A DNA stretch of 64,000 nt from Desulfuromusa kysingii (GTDB lineage Bacteria > Desulfobacterota > Desulfuromonadia > Desulfuromonadales > Geopsychrobacteraceae): positions 517,390 through 581,389 of the forward strand of contig NZ_FNQN01000001.1 in NCBI RefSeq assembly GCF_900107645.1. The letters run 5' to 3'. The notes under the pieces were generated by a model, which saw only the letters and a program-made list of their open reading frames with translations, was not told the origin of the DNA and did no database searches. Both the position numbers and the translations under genes were made by a program. Shown here piece after piece: positions 42,529-51,118 of this stretch (the first letter of the stretch is position 1; every line of letters begins with the position of its first letter).

Positions 42529-43545
42529 ATGCAGGAAGCGCTTTTGTACCAGAAGTTGACAGGAGGTCAGGTTTGCTGTCACCTCTGTGCCCATTATTGT
42601 GTTATCGACGCAGGTCAAAGGGGGCTTTGTCAGGTTCGCGAAAATCAGAATGGGATCCTCTACACTTTGGTCTATGGTCGGACCATCAGTCAAGGTGTCG
42701 ATCCCATTGAGAAGAAGCCTCTATACCATTTTTATCCTGGCAGCCAGTCTTTTTCAATTGCGACCCCCGGATGTAATTTTCGTTGCGCTTGGTGTCAGAA
42801 CTGGGAGATTTCGCAAATGCCCCGAGAACAGCATTTTATCGCTGGAGACGACCTTCTCCCCGCTGATGTTGTTGCTGCTGCACAGAAATCTGCTTGTCGT
42901 TCGATCGCCTATACATACACTGAACCGACGATTTTCTTTGAATACAGCTATGATGTTGCAACTTTGGCACGCAATGCCGGGATCAATAATATTTATGTCA
43001 GTAATGGTTATATGTCGGAAGAGATGCTGGAATTGTTTCACCCTTGGCTTGATGCAGCCAATATCGACCTGAAAGCCTTTCGGGATGAGACCTATCGAAA
43101 ATATGTGGGTGGCAGATTACAGCCGGTCCTTGACAGCTTGAAACGGCTTTCCTCTTATGGGGTTTGGTTGGAAGTGACGACACTGTTGATTCCAGGGATC
43201 AATGATGATCCTCATGAATTGCAGGATCTGGCGACATTTATCGCCACCGAACTGGGGACCGATACCCCTTGGCATGTGAGCAGATTTTTTCCGCAGTATC
43301 GCTTGCAACAAATCCCGAAGACCGCTCAGGAAGAGCTGTTACGGGCTGTAGCCATCGGGCATAAGGCCGGTCTTAAATATGTTTATATGGGGAATGTCGG
43401 TGAGGAGACAAACACTTATTGTCCGACTTGTCACCATCTCTTGATTCGCCGGAATCGTTATGAGATCAGCAATCAGTTGAATGTGAAGGGGGAATGTTGC
43501 CATTGTGGGGAACAGATTGCCGGGGTTGGTATGGCAGGGGCATGA
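42529..43545 (+). CDS. amrS: AmmeMemoRadiSam-type radical SAM enzyme
   Basis: 338-aa PflA-like radical SAM protein. The cluster motif is CNFRCAWC in the context TPGCNFRCAWCQNWEISQ, preceded by an N-terminal zinc-ribbon-like CHLCAHYCVIDAGQRGLC. A C-terminal ribbon CPTCHHLL ... CCHCGEQ follows. SRFFPQYRLQQIPKT is typical of the family. The usual AMMECR1 and Memo-like partners are not adjacent. GGGGTTATTT precedes the ATG. Confidence 0.9.
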   Translation: MQEALLYQKLTGGQVCCHLCAHYCVIDAGQRGLCQVRENQNGILYTLVYGRTISQGVDPIEKKPLYHFYPGSQSFSIATPGCNFRCAWCQNWEISQMPREQHFIAGDDLLPADVVAAAQKSACRSIAYTYTEPTIFFEYSYDVATLARNAGINNIYVSNGYMSEEMLELFHPWLDAANIDLKAFRDETYRKYVGGRLQPVLDSLKRLSSYGVWLEVTTLLIPGINDDPHELQDLATFIATELGTDTPWHVSRFFPQYRLQQIPKTAQEELLRAVAIGHKAGLKYVYMGNVGEETNTYCPTCHHLLIRRNRYEISNQLNVKGECCHCGEQIAGVGMAGA

Positions 43546-43553
43546 GCGCGATA

Positions 43554-43844
43554 TTATTTTTGCAGGTGGCGTAGATAATCGTCCCATTCCATGGGCAGGA
43601 GGTTTTTCTTTTGATTGTTGCAGTCCTTACAGGCTGGCACACAGTTGCCCTTGGTTGACCGTCCACCTCTGGCGACAGGAACAACATGATCAAGGGTCAG
43701 TTCTTTGGGCGGGACCGATTTGCCACAATAGTGACAAACGCCTCTTCCGATCCGGTTCTTCCACCAGCTCTGTTTGCGTAGCTCCCGGGCCTTGTTCCTT
43801 TCTCTGCGGATTTGCTCTTCGTCGATATCCAGTTCCCAATCCAT
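43554..43844 (-). CDS. HNH endonuclease-like protein
   Basis: 96-aa protein with the HNH signature HYCGKSVPPKELTLDHVVPV, GGRSTKGNCVPACKDCNNQK, including two CxxC zinc knuckles. A Lys/Arg-rich N-terminal segment precedes it. ATG 43844 follows AAAGGAGATGAG. Small free-standing HNH proteins like this are common near housekeeping genes; no mobile element is visible around it. Biological role unknown. Confidence 0.88.
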   Translation of the reverse strand: MDWELDIDEEQIRRERNKARELRKQSWWKNRIGRGVCHYCGKSVPPKELTLDHVVPVARGGRSTKGNCVPACKDCNNQKKNLLPMEWDDYLRHLQK

Positions 43845-43950
43845 CTCATCTCCTTTCACAGTGCCCAGATTATTGCACAATTTACCGATTTATGCGATCT
43901 TGTCGAATTGTTTTTCATCTAAAAACATATTGGAATGGAAGAGATAACTT

Positions 43951-45303
43951 ATGAAAATCCTTGTTGTTGGCTCCGGTCAGGTCGGCTATTTTTTGTGTGA
44001 CCGCTTGTCGCGTGAGGGGCATGAAGTGACTCTGGTTGATCAGGATGAAGCTGTTGTCGAACGGGCTCAGGATCGTTTGAATGTCCTTGGTGTCGTCGGC
44101 AATGGAGCGAGCGCCGAGGTCTTAGAGCAGGCTGGCATTAACAACGTAGATATCTTTATTGCCGTGACCAATATGGATGAGGTCAATATTCTTGCCTGTT
44201 TGCTAGCGCGTGAATATAAGGTCAAAATCCTCGTCGCACGGACCAAGAATATTGAGTACACCAGTCGAAAAGCTATACTTTCAAAAGAAAAACTCGGGAT
44301 TGATCTATTGATCAACCCCGATGATGCGGTTGCTGAAGAACTCTCTAAATTGGCTTGTAATTCCAAAGCCTTTGATGTCGCTGAATTTGCCGATGGTCAG
44401 ATTCTGTTTCAAGGTTACAGGATCGATGCAGAAAGCCCTCTGTGTGATTTAACCCTTGCAGAGCTTGGTGAATTACGAGGGATGTACCGTTTTCTTGTCG
44501 TTGCTATCAGTCGCGGGAATGATACGATTATCCCGCGAGGAGATGACATAATTCAGGCCGGCGATAGAATTTTTATCTTTGCACCGCAACAAGAACTCCC
44601 AGCGATCAATTACCTGTTACAATCTGAGCGATTAGAAGAAAAATCAAGCCGCAGGGTGTTTGTTCTTGGGGGCAGTCGGATTGGGTTGCAGGTCGCTCAG
44701 AATATGGAAAAGCTCCATTTTCAGATCAAGTTGATCGAAAAGGACGAGGATCGTTGCTACAAGTTAGCTGAACAGTTAAATAAGGCGGTTGTCATCAACG
44801 CTGAAGGGTTAGATGTTCAAACCCTGATTGATGAAGGTCTGACCGATGCCGATGTTTTTATTGCTGTCACTGAAAATGACCAAACAAATATCCTGACCTG
44901 TTTATTGGCGAGGCAACATAACGTTCGCCGTACATTGGCGTTGGTGAGTCAACCCGAGTTGATTGGGCTGGCTTCTGACTTGGGGATTGACGCCTGTATT
45001 TCACCCCGTCTGGCGGCAGCTGGAGCCATCCTGAAATTTGTACGGCGGGGCGATATTATTTCTCTGACGGCGGTTGAGGGGAGTAACTCCGAAGTTTTAG
45101 AATTGGAGATCGGCAAAGACAGTGGCCTGTTGACAACCCCTTTAAGTAGTTTACATTTTCCGCGTGGAGCTATTATTGGAGCGATTGTCCGGGGTGATAA
45201 ATATGAGATCCCCAGCGGTGACAGTATGCTTGAAGTCGGGGATCGAGTTGTTGTCTTCACCCTTCCTGAAGCGTTGCAGAAAGTTGAAAGGTTTTTTGCC
45301 TGA
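43951..45303 (+). CDS. trkA: Trk potassium uptake regulator TrkA
   Basis: 450-aa cytoplasmic protein with two NAD-binding RCK_N domains (ILVVGSGQVGYFLCDRL at the start, VFVLGGSRIGLQVAQNM near 232), each followed by an RCK_C domain ending in RIFIFAPQQELP or RVVVFTLPEAL. It gates the TrkH channel. Next gene starts immediately after the stop. Confidence 0.95.
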   Translation: MKILVVGSGQVGYFLCDRLSREGHEVTLVDQDEAVVERAQDRLNVLGVVGNGASAEVLEQAGINNVDIFIAVTNMDEVNILACLLAREYKVKILVARTKNIEYTSRKAILSKEKLGIDLLINPDDAVAEELSKLACNSKAFDVAEFADGQILFQGYRIDAESPLCDLTLAELGELRGMYRFLVVAISRGNDTIIPRGDDIIQAGDRIFIFAPQQELPAINYLLQSERLEEKSSRRVFVLGGSRIGLQVAQNMEKLHFQIKLIEKDEDRCYKLAEQLNKAVVINAEGLDVQTLIDEGLTDADVFIAVTENDQTNILTCLLARQHNVRRTLALVSQPELIGLASDLGIDACISPRLAAAGAILKFVRRGDIISLTAVEGSNSEVLELEIGKDSGLLTTPLSSLHFPRGAIIGAIVRGDKYEIPSGDSMLEVGDRVVVFTLPEALQKVERFFA

Positions 45304-46749
45304 ATGAATCTTATTTTGACATTACGTATTCTGGGGGCGTTACTTCTCTTTCTTGGCGGATCGCTTTTTGTCCCACTCCCTTTTTCCTGGTACTACGCCG
45401 ATGGTGTTTGGGCTGCTTTTCTTGTTTCCGCCGCGATCTGTTTTGGTGTCGGTGGACTGTTGTTCTGGTTTTGTAAGAGTCCAAAAGAGTTGACGTTGCG
45501 TGAAGGGTTTGCCGTTGTAACATTTGGATGGACTGTATTTGCGATCTTTGGTGCACTTCCTTATCTGTTTTCCGGAGCGATTGCTTCACCTCTCGATGCC
45601 ATTTTTGAAACCATGAGTGGCTTCACGACAACGGGCTCCACCATCTTGACTGAAATCGAAGCGATGCCACAGAGTCTATTGTTTTGGCGCGCGTTGACCC
45701 ATTGGCTTGGTGGTATGGGGATTATTGTCCTCTCTTTGGCAATTTTACCGATGTTGGGTGTTGGTGGTATGCAGCTATTTAAAGCTGAGGTCCCCGGACC
45801 CACTGCTGACCGCCTGAAGCCACGGATTCAAGATACCGCGAAAATGCTCTGGGGTGTCTATGTGTTGCTGACGGTGGTTGAAACCTTGTTGCTTATGTTT
45901 GGGGGGATGAGTTTTTTTGATGCTCTTTGTCACTCTTTTGCGACGTTGGCAACTGGTGGTTTTTCAACGAGAAATAGTTCCTTGGCCGCTTATGATAGCA
46001 GCTATATTGATGGTGTGGTGACCCTGTTTATGATCCTGGCTGGGATTAACTTTGCGCTCCACTTTCAGATATTACGGGGAAAAGGCAAAGATTTTTTTCA
46101 GAGTGAAGAGTTGCGGGTTTATCTTGGGATTATTCTGGCCGCTACCCTCACGATTATGTATTTCAATTGGTCTGGCGGGATTTATCAGCACATTGGCGAT
46201 AATCTCCGTTACTCCATCTTTCAGGTCTCTTCCATCATGACCACAACAGGATTTGGCACAGCTGATTTTGAGTTGTGGCCGGTTGTGGTTCAATATATTT
46301 TATTATTGTTGATGTTTATCGGTGGCTGTGCGGGTTCGACAGGTGGCGGTATGAAAGTGGCTCGAATCTTACTGCTCTTTAAACATGCACAAGTTCAGGT
46401 TTTCCGCCTCATTCATCCTCGGGCAATCAGGTTGGTGAAGCTTGGAAATCGTCCCGTTGATAAAGAAGTTCTGCAAGCCATTTTGGGCTTTTTTGCTCTT
46501 TTTATCGGGGTTTTTGTGATTGGTTCCCTCTTGGTCGCTGCGAGTGGTATGGACCTTGTGTCTGCAGGTTCTGCGGTTGTCGCTTGCCTTGCGAATATTG
46601 GCCCAGGACTTGGTTCTGTCGGACCTGTCGATAACTTTGCTCATGTCCCCGGGTTTGGTAAAATTGTCCTGATCACCTGTATGTTGATGGGACGACTCGA
46701 ACTTTTTACTGTTCTGGTTCTCTTTTTCCCATCGTTCTGGCGAAAATAA
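45304..46749 (+). CDS. trkH: Trk potassium transporter TrkH
   Basis: 481-aa membrane channel with the repeated selectivity-filter-type loops SGFTTTGST (about 103), ATGGFST (about 218), TTTGFGT (about 315) and ANIGPGLG. It pairs with TrkA, whose stop abuts this ATG. Normal family length. Confidence 0.95.
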   Translation: MNLILTLRILGALLLFLGGSLFVPLPFSWYYADGVWAAFLVSAAICFGVGGLLFWFCKSPKELTLREGFAVVTFGWTVFAIFGALPYLFSGAIASPLDAIFETMSGFTTTGSTILTEIEAMPQSLLFWRALTHWLGGMGIIVLSLAILPMLGVGGMQLFKAEVPGPTADRLKPRIQDTAKMLWGVYVLLTVVETLLLMFGGMSFFDALCHSFATLATGGFSTRNSSLAAYDSSYIDGVVTLFMILAGINFALHFQILRGKGKDFFQSEELRVYLGIILAATLTIMYFNWSGGIYQHIGDNLRYSIFQVSSIMTTTGFGTADFELWPVVVQYILLLLMFIGGCAGSTGGGMKVARILLLFKHAQVQVFRLIHPRAIRLVKLGNRPVDKEVLQAILGFFALFIGVFVIGSLLVAASGMDLVSAGSAVVACLANIGPGLGSVGPVDNFAHVPGFGKIVLITCMLMGRLELFTVLVLFFPSFWRK

Positions 46750-46766
46750 ACCGCTTTAAAAATCGA

Positions 46767-46800
46767 AAGTCCCCATCATCGGCTACGATGATGGGGACTT
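46767..46800. terminator. Strong hairpin between convergent trkH and pgeF
   Basis: A perfect 15-bp stem (46767-46781 with 46786-46800) with GCTA loop. It is followed by a T-rich sequence on the minus strand (TTTCGATTTTT) and could end transcripts from either side, better for the minus strand. Confidence 0.75.
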
Positions 46801-46929
46801 CCCCCCTCCGGAACATCAAAATCGAAAAAATCAATAACATAAATCGTTTATGAGTATAGTCGATAATTCTGACAAAAATCTGAACTGACCCCCCTGATTC
46901 AATAAAAATTCAAAATTCTATATAATTTG

Positions 46930-47721
46930 TTAGCTTAATTTTAAAAAACTTATTTGCCGCCCGGTCACACCGTTGTCGCGTCGATGGGAAAAGAACAATT
47001 CTGGATGGCAGCAAGTGCACTGTTTTGCCGTTTCTATGTTTTCTACTTTAAGACCAGCTTGCTCAAGTTGCAGCTGACAACTAAGGGAGATATTGAGTTG
47101 CCAATGCCCCAAGCTGATCTCTTTGGAAATTTCCTTCCAGAATCCTGTTCCCTGTCTGAATGCATCACGCACGGGGCGATCAACTTCATAGGTATGGGCG
47201 CCAATTCCAGGGCCAATCGCAGCTTGAAGTTCCTCAATCGGGCAGTCGAAATGGGTATGGATTGTTTGTATCGTTTTAGCGATTAACCCATTTGCGGCCC
47301 CACGCCAGCCTATATGAACAGTTGAGATAATTTTTTTGTTTTCGTGCCAGATGAGCAAAGGAAAGCAATCTGCAGTCAAAATTCCGATCATGATTTCTGG
47401 TTGATTGGTAATAATCGCATCAACTTCTACGGCTAAAAAATGACTGAGATCCGCGTTATTTTCGTCAATCAGGAGGATATCGTCTCCATGAGCCTGTTTA
47501 ACTGTCAGTAATTGGTGTGGGGAGAGGTCGAAGGCGCGTGTAAATGCGGCTCGGTTACTCTCCACATTTGTCGGTTGGTCTGCAGTATCTGTCCCCATAT
47601 TCAAAGAATTAAAAGGGGGGCGACTGACACCACCATTCCGGGTGCTAAATCCCGCAACCATTCCGGTTGGCAGCTTGGTGGGTTGTAGATACGAGATTTT
47701 ACCTTTGCGAACAAGTTTCAT
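46930..47721 (-). CDS. PgeF/YfiH-type purine nucleoside phosphorylase or laccase-domain protein
   Basis: 263-aa Cu-oxidase_4 (YfiH) family protein. It contains GFSTRNGGVS near residue 30, KQAHGDDILLIDE, ADCFPLLIWHENKK, HIGWRGAANGLIAKTI, CCHPELFFSHRRDNGVTGRQ, with the His-Cys-His zinc ligands in place. Members edit peptidoglycan precursors or act on purine nucleosides. ATG 47721 follows GGAGTTTTTG. Neighbouring rluD is a common arrangement. Confidence 0.88.
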   Translation of the reverse strand: MKLVRKGKISYLQPTKLPTGMVAGFSTRNGGVSRPPFNSLNMGTDTADQPTNVESNRAAFTRAFDLSPHQLLTVKQAHGDDILLIDENNADLSHFLAVEVDAIITNQPEIMIGILTADCFPLLIWHENKKIISTVHIGWRGAANGLIAKTIQTIHTHFDCPIEELQAAIGPGIGAHTYEVDRPVRDAFRQGTGFWKEISKEISLGHWQLNISLSCQLQLEQAGLKVENIETAKQCTCCHPELFFSHRRDNGVTGRQISFLKLS

Positions 47722-47808
47722 CAAAAACTCCGTGATTGAAAAGTGGCATAAATACACTTGCCAAGGCTGAATTATTGGTCCATTGAGAAAATTATGAAAA
47801 AGGTTTGA

Positions 47809-48774
47809 TTATAGAAAAATATTATCTAAATAAGTGATGATATTAGAAAGAGTTTCAGGCATTTCACTGGAAAACTCCATATATTTTTCACTTCTTGGAT
47901 GAATAAAACCAAGTTTTTGCGCGTGAAGAGCTTGGCCCGGCAACTGACTTATTAATTGTCGTAAGTGTCCATCCTTGATAGCCGTCGTTCTGGATTTGTT
48001 GCCATAGAGTGGGTCGCCGACAAGAGGACAATTTATCTCTGAAAAATGGACTCTGATTTGATGAGTCCGTCCTGTTTCCAGCTTCAGTTCAATCAGGGTT
48101 AATTTGCTGTTATTGTACTGCTTTATAGTTTTCCAGTGGGTGACCGCCCGTTTTCCATTTTTGGACTTTCCACTCATTTTTTTCCGTTGGGTTGGATGTC
48201 TGCCAATGGGATGGTCAATGGTCCCTGATGGTTGCACCGGGAAACCATGAACCAATGCCAGATAGCGTCTATTAATGGAGTGATCTTTGAACTGGGCGGC
48301 AAGATGGTGATGACTCAGGTCATTTTTAGTGGCGATGATGACTCCAGAGGTGTCCTTGTCAATCCGGTGGACGATGCCGGGACGTAACTCCCCACCGATG
48401 CCAGCAAGATCTTGGCAATGGTACAGCAGCGCGTTAACGAGAGTGCCGTTGAAGTGACCCGCTGCCGGGTGAACAACCATTCCCGCTGGTTTGTTGATGA
48501 CGATGACGTCCTGATCTTCATAAAGAATGTGCAGAGGGATGTTTTCTGGACATGCTGTAACGGGTTCTGGTTCAGAGAAAACCACTTGAATGGATTCACC
48601 ACCCCTTAATTTGTTGCTGGATTTGGTCGGAGATCCATTGAGGGTGATTTGACCGTTATCTATCAATTTTTTTAACTGAGAGCGGCTGATATTGGGAAAA
48701 CACTCTGATAAAAAAGTATCGAGCCGCTCCGCAGGGCGATCTTCTGAAAAGAGTAGCTGCTGACTTTCTTCCAT
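47809..48774 (-). CDS. rluD: 23S rRNA pseudouridine synthase RluD
   Basis: 321-aa synthase with an S4 RNA-binding domain (RLDTFLSECFPNISRSQLKKLI, residues 16-75) and catalytic Asp in VHRIDKDTSGV (about 135). EPVTACPENIPLHILYEDQD and GRTHQIRVHF match RluC/RluD. The substrate is most likely 23S helix 69, by family. It starts directly after the stop of the small upstream gene. Confidence 0.93.
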   Translation of the reverse strand: MEESQQLLFSEDRPAERLDTFLSECFPNISRSQLKKLIDNGQITLNGSPTKSSNKLRGGESIQVVFSEPEPVTACPENIPLHILYEDQDVIVINKPAGMVVHPAAGHFNGTLVNALLYHCQDLAGIGGELRPGIVHRIDKDTSGVIIATKNDLSHHHLAAQFKDHSINRRYLALVHGFPVQPSGTIDHPIGRHPTQRKKMSGKSKNGKRAVTHWKTIKQYNNSKLTLIELKLETGRTHQIRVHFSEINCPLVGDPLYGNKSRTTAIKDGHLRQLISQLPGQALHAQKLGFIHPRSEKYMEFSSEMPETLSNIITYLDNIFL

Positions 48775-49044
48775 CTACCAAATCTGACTTTCAATCTTTC
48801 CCGCCTGTTTGATCATGACATCAACAATTGCGCGTTCGTACAGCTGGTCACGATTTTTCATTTCGGGGGAAACTCTAGTGAAAAAGTGCTCTCGCCCCTC
48901 TTCCAGTTCCTCATTCATCAACTCAAAGATACTATCACTTTTGATCCCTTCAGATACCTTGTCCTGATTGTACAAGGCGATATCTGAAACAATCGCACGT
49001 GCTAAACGGAATGCAAGATCGGGATTTTCAACCATTCTGGCCAT
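48775..49044 (-). CDS. Small acidic hypothetical protein upstream of rluD
   Basis: 89-aa soluble, helical, charged protein. I recognise no family. ATG 49044 follows GGAGG at 8 bases; the TTG at 49059 is less likely. It has one candidate DNA- or protein-binding feature only, an Arg/Lys-rich stretch around PEMKNRDQLYERA. No gap to rluD, so it is translated from the same message. Confidence 0.7.
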   Translation of the reverse strand: MARMVENPDLAFRLARAIVSDIALYNQDKVSEGIKSDSIFELMNEELEEGREHFFTRVSPEMKNRDQLYERAIVDVMIKQAGKIESQIW

Positions 49045-49419
49045 AGGGTCAGCCTCCAACTCGCTGATAATTTATTGATTCGTATCGGGTATTGGATTTA
49101 AGTTTATTAATTTTTGCTCAAGATAGCAAGTACTAATCGGGTTTTCTCATTTTGATGTTAAATATTGTTGAGCATTAATGATTGATATGTTAATGTTTTT
49201 TTATTTTATCATGCTTTAGTTTCCTTTAGTTGTAACGTTGAAAATCAGGAACTGGAAATCGTTATGGCTCTGGTCAGTTTGCCAACCAATGCTATTAATT
49301 GTATTCATCGTTGATAGAATGCAGGGTATGGCGACACGGCGAGATGACTGTTAATTGTGGACTCGGACAAGAGACGTCATTCACGTAAAAACACCTCTTG
49401 ATCTGAGAAGATAAAAATA
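49045..49419. other. Intergenic region before the degenerate receiver gene
   Basis: 375 AT-rich bases between divergent genes. I see no tRNA, no clear promoter, no strong inverted repeat and no supported ORF; only a weak ribosome site GAGAAGAT before 49420. Confidence 0.5.
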
Positions 49420-50238
49420 ATGGTGAAAATGATAAAAATTCTCTGTGTCAATAACGATCGAAGTGTCCTCAATGCTCTCAGTTCTCTTTTGGTGGAAAGG
49501 GGCAACTATGAAATTTTAGTTGCAGAATCAGCCGCAGCAGGGTTTAAAATCCTTGAGAATGAGGCTGATATCCACATGGTCATTGCTGCCCTGCGTACGC
49601 CGGAAATGTCAGGGGTTGAATTTTTGCGACAAGCCCATGAACGCTGGCCTGAAACCATGAGAATTGTGTTGTCTGATGCTGCTGACACGGGGGCGATGGT
49701 TGCGGCTGTGAATCAAGGTGAGATTGATAAATTTATTCTGCAACCTTGGAACGATGATGAGCTGTTACAGACGATCTCTTCGGCATTGGATTCTCAGGCG
49801 TTACGGTTCGAAAATAAACAGCTTAGCCAAAAATTGCAGTCGATTCATATCGAGTTGGAGCAAGCGCATAAAAGTTTAGAACAGCAGGTGGCTAAACGGA
49901 CGGAAGCTTTGGATATCCGCAATCGCATATTGCAAGTATCTCAAGGGGTTTTGGATGTTCTTCCGGTCGTTGTTTTTGGTATTGACCCGGAAGATTTGAT
50001 CGTCCACTGTAATGAATATGCGCGTGAATTGTTCCCGCATGGGGGGATGGGTCCGTTGGGAAATGAGCGCAAAGATGTGTTTCCAGATGAAATCAATGAT
50101 TTAATTGATCGCTTGGAGACCGAGCGCTTGCCGAGGGCGGATATTACAGTGCGCAAGCAAATGTTTCGCGCTGAAGTGAGACGTCTGCATGATCCTCGGT
50201 TACAGGGTATTGTTCTGGTATTGATACCTGGTTTGTGA
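49420..50238 (+). CDS. Degenerate receiver plus coiled-coil and PAS-like domain
   Basis: 272-aa protein. The N-terminal receiver resembles RpfG/HD-GYP-type regulators (WPETMRIVLSDAADTGAMV), but the acidic pair is Asn-Asn (VNNDRS, 11-12), the phospho-Asp is Ala57 (VIAALRTPEMSG), and the conserved Lys is Gln (ILQPWNDDEL). A coiled coil (about 130-170) and a PAS-like region (about 175-270, VFGIDPEDLIVHCNEYARELF) follow. No enzymatic output domain. It cannot be controlled by classical phosphotransfer. Confidence 0.82.
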   Translation: MVKMIKILCVNNDRSVLNALSSLLVERGNYEILVAESAAAGFKILENEADIHMVIAALRTPEMSGVEFLRQAHERWPETMRIVLSDAADTGAMVAAVNQGEIDKFILQPWNDDELLQTISSALDSQALRFENKQLSQKLQSIHIELEQAHKSLEQQVAKRTEALDIRNRILQVSQGVLDVLPVVVFGIDPEDLIVHCNEYARELFPHGGMGPLGNERKDVFPDEINDLIDRLETERLPRADITVRKQMFRAEVRRLHDPRLQGIVLVLIPGL

Positions 50239-50281
50239 CTCGTGTGTGGTTACCAAACGTCAAAGACGAGGGGTTTTATAC

Positions 50282-50668
50282 ATGTCTGGAGAATTAACTG
50301 GCACCACCAAGAAGCATATTCTTTATGTGGATGATGAGGAGTGTCTTGCCTTGCTGGGGGCGGAACTTCTGGATGATTGTGGTTATGCTGTCACCTGTGA
50401 ATTTAATGGCACGGCGGCGTTGGAAAAGTTTCAGCAGCAGGTCGAAACTTTTGATCTGGTAGTCACCGATGAGTCAATGCCTGGAATGAGTGGGATTGAG
50501 TTGGCGCAGGCTATCTTCAAGATCTCTCCAGTAACGCCAGTCATCCTCTGTTCTGGCCATATGTTGACAATGGCGGAAGAAGGGATAGAGCAAACAAATA
50601 TTGCGGCGGTATTGGCGAAAACAGAGGTCTGTGGTCTCCTTCCCGGGATGATCGAGAAACTGCTGTGA
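50282..50668 (+). CDS. Stand-alone response regulator receiver
   Basis: 128-aa CheY-like protein with acidic pair YVDDEE, phospho-Asp63 in VVTDESMPGMSG and Ser in CSGH. The usual Lys-Pro is Lys-Thr (LAKTEV). ATG 50282 follows GAGGGG; the earlier start at 50246 is not needed. It is 43 bases after the degenerate receiver gene, so they may act together. Confidence 0.86.
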   Translation: MSGELTGTTKKHILYVDDEECLALLGAELLDDCGYAVTCEFNGTAALEKFQQQVETFDLVVTDESMPGMSGIELAQAIFKISPVTPVILCSGHMLTMAEEGIEQTNIAAVLAKTEVCGLLPGMIEKLL

Positions 50669-50754
50669 TTTAAGGTGCTGGGCAATAAGCTGGCCTGATA
50701 CCAGCGATTGATTTTTATGGGGGATGAGCGGTGCAAGGTGACCGTTACTGCCAA

Positions 50755-51078
50755 TTAAACCATATAGGTAGCGAGCATTAACAGGATCACAAAAGCAATA
50801 ATGACGATTGACAGTAACGAAATACCCGGCTCTGGTTTTTCTGCCCCGACAGTTTTCGATTCAATCTGACCGACCAGAGGGAAGCCCTCAATGACCGTTT
50901 TAAGATGTGGTGCCTGTCTCAACTCTGCGGTCAGATCTTGCCCTGCACGATGTTCCCCTTCATGAAGACCGTCTTGCCAATATGAGCTGGCGCTGACATC
51001 ATAAACTTTTCCATTCACTGCAACATAGGCCGGTTGTCCATCACGACCATCAAACTTAGCTAACTCTGTTATTGTCAT
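50755..51078 (-). CDS. Membrane-anchored cytochrome b5-like heme protein
   Basis: 107-aa protein with an N-terminal cytochrome b5-like heme/steroid-binding domain (about 1-72, GRDGQPAYVAVNGKVYDVS, HEGEHRAGQDLT, APHL). The His residues could be heme ligands. A C-terminal helix (about 85-107) anchors it. ATG 51078 follows GGAGTGACAGCT. Electron partner unknown. Confidence 0.85.
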   Translation of the reverse strand: MTITELAKFDGRDGQPAYVAVNGKVYDVSASSYWQDGLHEGEHRAGQDLTAELRQAPHLKTVIEGFPLVGQIESKTVGAEKPEPGISLLSIVIIAFVILLMLATYMV

Positions 51079-51118
51079 AGCTGTCACTCCGGGTAAAAAT
51101 ACTCCACTGCCAGGATAT

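Noticed and set aside
43554-43844. HNH protein as part of an intron or phage
   Set aside because: Flanking genes are intact housekeeping genes and no intron, integrase or attachment repeat is visible.
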